This document shows, piece after piece, positions 61,027-64,000 of a stretch of DNA of 64,000 nucleotides. The first letter of the stretch is position 1, and each line of letters begins with the position of its first letter. The notes under the pieces were generated by a model. The model did not search any database. It saw only the letters and a list, made by a program, of their open reading frames with translations, and was not told where the DNA came from. The DNA is taken from contig JAIXMG010000023.1 of NCBI GenBank assembly GCA_025201345.1, positions 496,001 to 560,000 on the forward strand, in the 5' to 3' direction. Both the position numbers and the translations under genes were made by a program. This DNA comes from Thamnidium elegans. Its lineage: Eukaryota; Mucoromycota; Mucoromycetes; Mucorales; Mucoraceae.

Positions 61027-61818
61027 TCTAACAAGATATGCGTATATTAGTCACTGGATTTCCCAATGTTTTTTGGAATGACGCTACGGGTATATGCTGG
61101 TATATAGAGTTATTTCTGTTACTCCTAGGTATATTAAAACCATAAACTTGTGCTAAGATAAGGCTGCTTTATGCGATTAAATTTCTCTGTATATACTTCT
61201 GTGCTAAGTAAATATTAAAAAAAGAAAGCGATAGCTAGAATTAAAATTTGTTTGCTTGTTATTGTACAAAAATATTCCAATCATCGAGCTATTCTCAACT
61301 TGCAAAAAAAAAAAAAAAAAAAAAAAAAGAAGCTTATATAATGAATATTCGAACTTTTTTTATATTTAAGAAGTATAGTTTTTTTTACATTACAAGGTCT
61401 ACCATTACCGGTCGTAAATGTAGAGAACCTTCGCGTATTTTACTGTATTCATTCTTTCTCTCAAAAATAGATAAATGTTTTTTCGCCAAGACTTTATTCC
61501 TATATGGACTATTGTTGCCCAAAAATTAATGTATTCAGGTCAAGTTATATGCAAATAGTGTATTTCACTAAGAATAAGGACGAGCCGTCAATTTTTGTCT
61601 CGATAGCGTAACTGTCTAAAGATTGATAAGTTCTTGTAGTACGAGCGTCTGTGAGCTGATTATACTAAAATAAAAATTCTCAAACCATTCTGACATAGTT
61701 TGGTTTTATTTTTCGTAAATAAATGATAGATAAATAAATCGTCATTTTAACAGGATTAAATGTGTTTGCACCTTATGTATGGTTGCTTAGTATTTGATAT
61801 ACATGTTGCAGGCGTACG

Positions 61819-61869
<51 letters not shown>

Positions 61870-63338
61870 GCCTTACATGGAATGTACATTGATTATTCTA
61901 GATGTGCCGCCAAAATATATGTCCAAGTTTAATTTAAAGTTTTTTTTTTCTTCTTCTAGTAAAAGGAGAAAAGGGGAGTTAAGGGGGGTCATGAAATAAT
62001 GACAAATACTTATAACGAAACAAAAAAAAAAGTGCGCGAAAAGTCTGTGACATCCAGAAGAATAAGGATGCATTGGTGGGAGATATTCTAGCATCACAAA
62101 AGCTCTAATATTACCATATACGTTTTGTATCATTTTTTTTTTTTAGGGATATTTAGTATTAATATCATATGATCAATTTATCAGAATACGTACAGTCATT
62201 CAAAAACGTAATATATCTATAAATTGTCAATTAGACATATTAATAAAGACGAACATTTAACGTGTTTAGCCTATATACTAAGCCTTTACGACATATAAGA
62301 ATTGAATAAAAGCGAATCACATGTACAAAGTGGATGCATTTAAACTCGTAATTTATATAGTATATGATGCTGAGACACAAACAATCTGGGTAAATGCGGA
62401 AGGTGCATTTAACGAATGATGCTTATTTGTATATACAGTCGGTACAGTCGGATGAATCCGTCTCCCGTTGGGGTTTTGAGTATATCCTTAACTGTTGATC
62501 CGAGTTTGACTCAATCAAAGTTTGTAAGCTTTCTCTTTCACTTACACGACATCAAAAAAAAAATCGTTATTATTATCAATATCAGCGAAATCCATAATTT
62601 ACTTTATTGCTACACATGCTGCATTTTAAAGTATATCAAAAGAAGATTGGAGTGGTTTAAAACACTTTTCTTCAAGACATAATGAATAATGCGTTAATGG
62701 GGATTAAATTTACTGCATTGCAAATGAGTTGGAGGTCAGGTGCATAAACAGTGAGTTGCCTCTAAAAATGAACTAAATGGGAAAGAGTTGTCGAATTTCT
62801 TTGATAGAACAAAATAAATGACATTTTCACAACAGCATTTTTTTTTTTTTAAAAAAAAAAAAAAGAGTTTAAATGCTTACACAAGACAATTAGGAAAGTA
62901 AAAAAGATCTGATATAATTCTTATGCTGCATTTAACTACACTATTTACAAATACTATGTATTATTTACAAACAATGACTTTTGTAAAAAAAAACATTTCG
63001 TGTAACAATAGACGTTTATAGAAATGGGTCTCTTTCCCTCGACACATAACCTATTTATACAAAAGTAAAAAAAAAGATGCTCTTGAATAAAGTATTTATT
63101 TCGGAAATATTTACTTTTTATGTACAACCTAAACATTTGTACATTCAAGAAGCTGGTACCATTTTGTGAAAATCAGTGTTGTAGAACATCAAAAGTACTT
63201 TATGTCTGTCGTATCACCAAACCCCCTCCATTGGATTGCGCATACATGAAAAGAAAAAGAACGTCTAGGTTCCGAGTCAGAATGTAGTTTATTATTGTAT
63301 TTAGATTAGTAGAATGGTTTTAAAAAGAGGGAAATCGT
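58988..63338. other. 4.3 kb gene-poor interval
   Basis: I see no gene I can support. Contents: repeated ACAATCAGTTTG at about 59664 and 59690, an A29 run at 60993-61021, an A22 run near 61305, a T46 run at 61820-61865 (the longest homopolymer in the window), a T11A14 junction at 62840-62865, and a small direct repeat CAGTCGGTACAGTCGG at about 62437. Short frames are motif-free. Confidence 0.5.
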
Positions 63339-64000
63339 TTACAAGGATTTGAGAATAGCTTCGGCAGAAGCCTTAGCGTTCAATTTAACACATGCCTTTA
63401 AAGAAGCTTTGATGGTAGTGTTGATAGTAGTTTTGGCGTTAACTCCAGCGCTAACAGTGATTTGAGCGATCAAAGGAATATTAATTTGGACATCATTAAT
63501 AGCAGCATCAATTTGGTTCTTGGCCTTAGCGTTCAAGGAGACACCGATCTTGGGAAGCTCGACCTTGATAACAGACTTGACTTCAGTTTCAAACTTGGTC
63601 AAGATGGATAAAAACTTAACCTTGTCGAGAATAATGGTACCGAGGTTTCTCTTAAGACTGACTTCGAGCTTATCATAGACACTGGCTTGAACCTGAGCTC
63701 TTAATTCAGCATCAAAGGTAGCCTTCAAGTTTCTAATAGCAGCGGATTGAATAGTTTTAATGTGAGCATCACCGACCTTGAACATACCACCGAACATGAC
63801 AGCCTTAACTTTAATAGAGGCACCAGTTTGTTCACAGAACTAATGACAATTTGCGTGTTACGGATAAAATTGATTGACTTTATATTACGTAAAAAAAAAA
63901 AAAACTTACATCACCAGTAATGGAACCGAAAACTTTAGCATAAAGATCAGCCTTGACACTGGCCATAATCCTAGTTACAAGAGCATCATTGGGTTTAACA
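63339..64000 (-). CDS. Ala/Lys/Val-rich protein of unknown function, 5' end cut off
   Basis: Exons 63910-64000 (open to the window edge) and 63339-63839 join in frame across a 70-bp intron, giving 196 visible residues. The sequence alternates short polar and hydrophobic residues (ASVKADLYAKVFGSITGD, AGVNAKTTINTTIKASLKAC), suggesting beta-rich or amphipathic repeats. It has only two Cys in the visible part and no recognisable domain. Codon use is more biased than in neighbouring genes (many GCC, AAG, GTC, TTC, ACC), a mark of high expression in fungi. A signal peptide, if any, lies outside the window. A secreted or cell-surface protein is possible but not shown. Confidence 0.8.

Noticed and set aside
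1..64000. CRISPR array, rRNA, prophage or secondary-metabolite cluster
   Set aside because: No spaced identical repeats, rRNA-like segments, phage genes or PKS/NRPS-type genes were seen on either strand.

Overview
The window is a piece of nuclear chromosome from a filamentous fungus, most likely an early-diverging one (Mucoromycota, probably Mucorales). The reasons are very AT-rich intergenic DNA, many short GT-AG introns (most 50-90 bp) with long T tracts before the 3' splice site, and a fungal gene set (STN1, Atg18, MUB1/SamB, Zn2Cys6 regulator, Tvp38, ADP1-like ABCG transporter, fungal CLASP). It also holds decayed copies of multi-copy genes that I associate with Mucorales. The species cannot be named from sequence alone. 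Most gene models below were built by hand: splice sites were chosen so that reading frame and domain continuity hold across every junction, and exon coordinates are in the entries.

Layout. 0-9 kb: 3' part of an ABCG transporter, convergent with telomere-capping STN1 (32 bp between stop codons); a lone tRNA-Glu(UUC); FAHD1-type acylpyruvase; divergent from it a protein with three HMG boxes. 9.7-18.8 kb: a membrane carbon-nitrogen hydrolase related to apolipoprotein N-acyltransferase, a 4.6 kb gene-poor gap, and a Zn2Cys6 transcription factor. 18.8-25.5 kb: gene-poor and mobile-element-rich, with a 422 bp foldback element carrying a 25-bp tandem repeat in its loop, right beside a decayed multi-exon gene, and a second relic on the other strand. 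25.5-39.3 kb: a 16-exon RhoGEF, Atg18, MUB1, a secreted polyamine-oxidase-like enzyme, a nuclease-like relic and a Tvp38/VTT membrane protein. 40.2-41.3 kb: a degenerate repeat array of about 253-bp units, one of them interrupted by an 89-bp palindromic element. 42-58 kb: a SIRT1-type sirtuin, a methyltransferase with a premature stop plus a relic of its tandem duplicate, CLASP, a TEA-domain factor with a TEAD-like C-terminal domain, and a FYVE protein. 59-64 kb: gene-poor, then the 3' part of an Ala/Lys-rich protein.

The genes are ordinary single transcription units, not an operon or cluster. Their roles are unrelated: telomere capping and silencing (STN1, sirtuin), autophagy and endomembranes (Atg18, Tvp38, FYVE), cytoskeleton and polarity (CLASP, RhoGEF), transcription (HMG, Zn2Cys6, TEAD) and metabolism (FAHD1, amine oxidase). 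I see no CRISPR, rRNA, prophage or biosynthetic cluster. The best leads for something undescribed are the foldback element next to the decayed multi-exon gene, the repeat array with its nested palindrome, the TEAD-type YBD-like domain in a fungus, and the triple-HMG protein.
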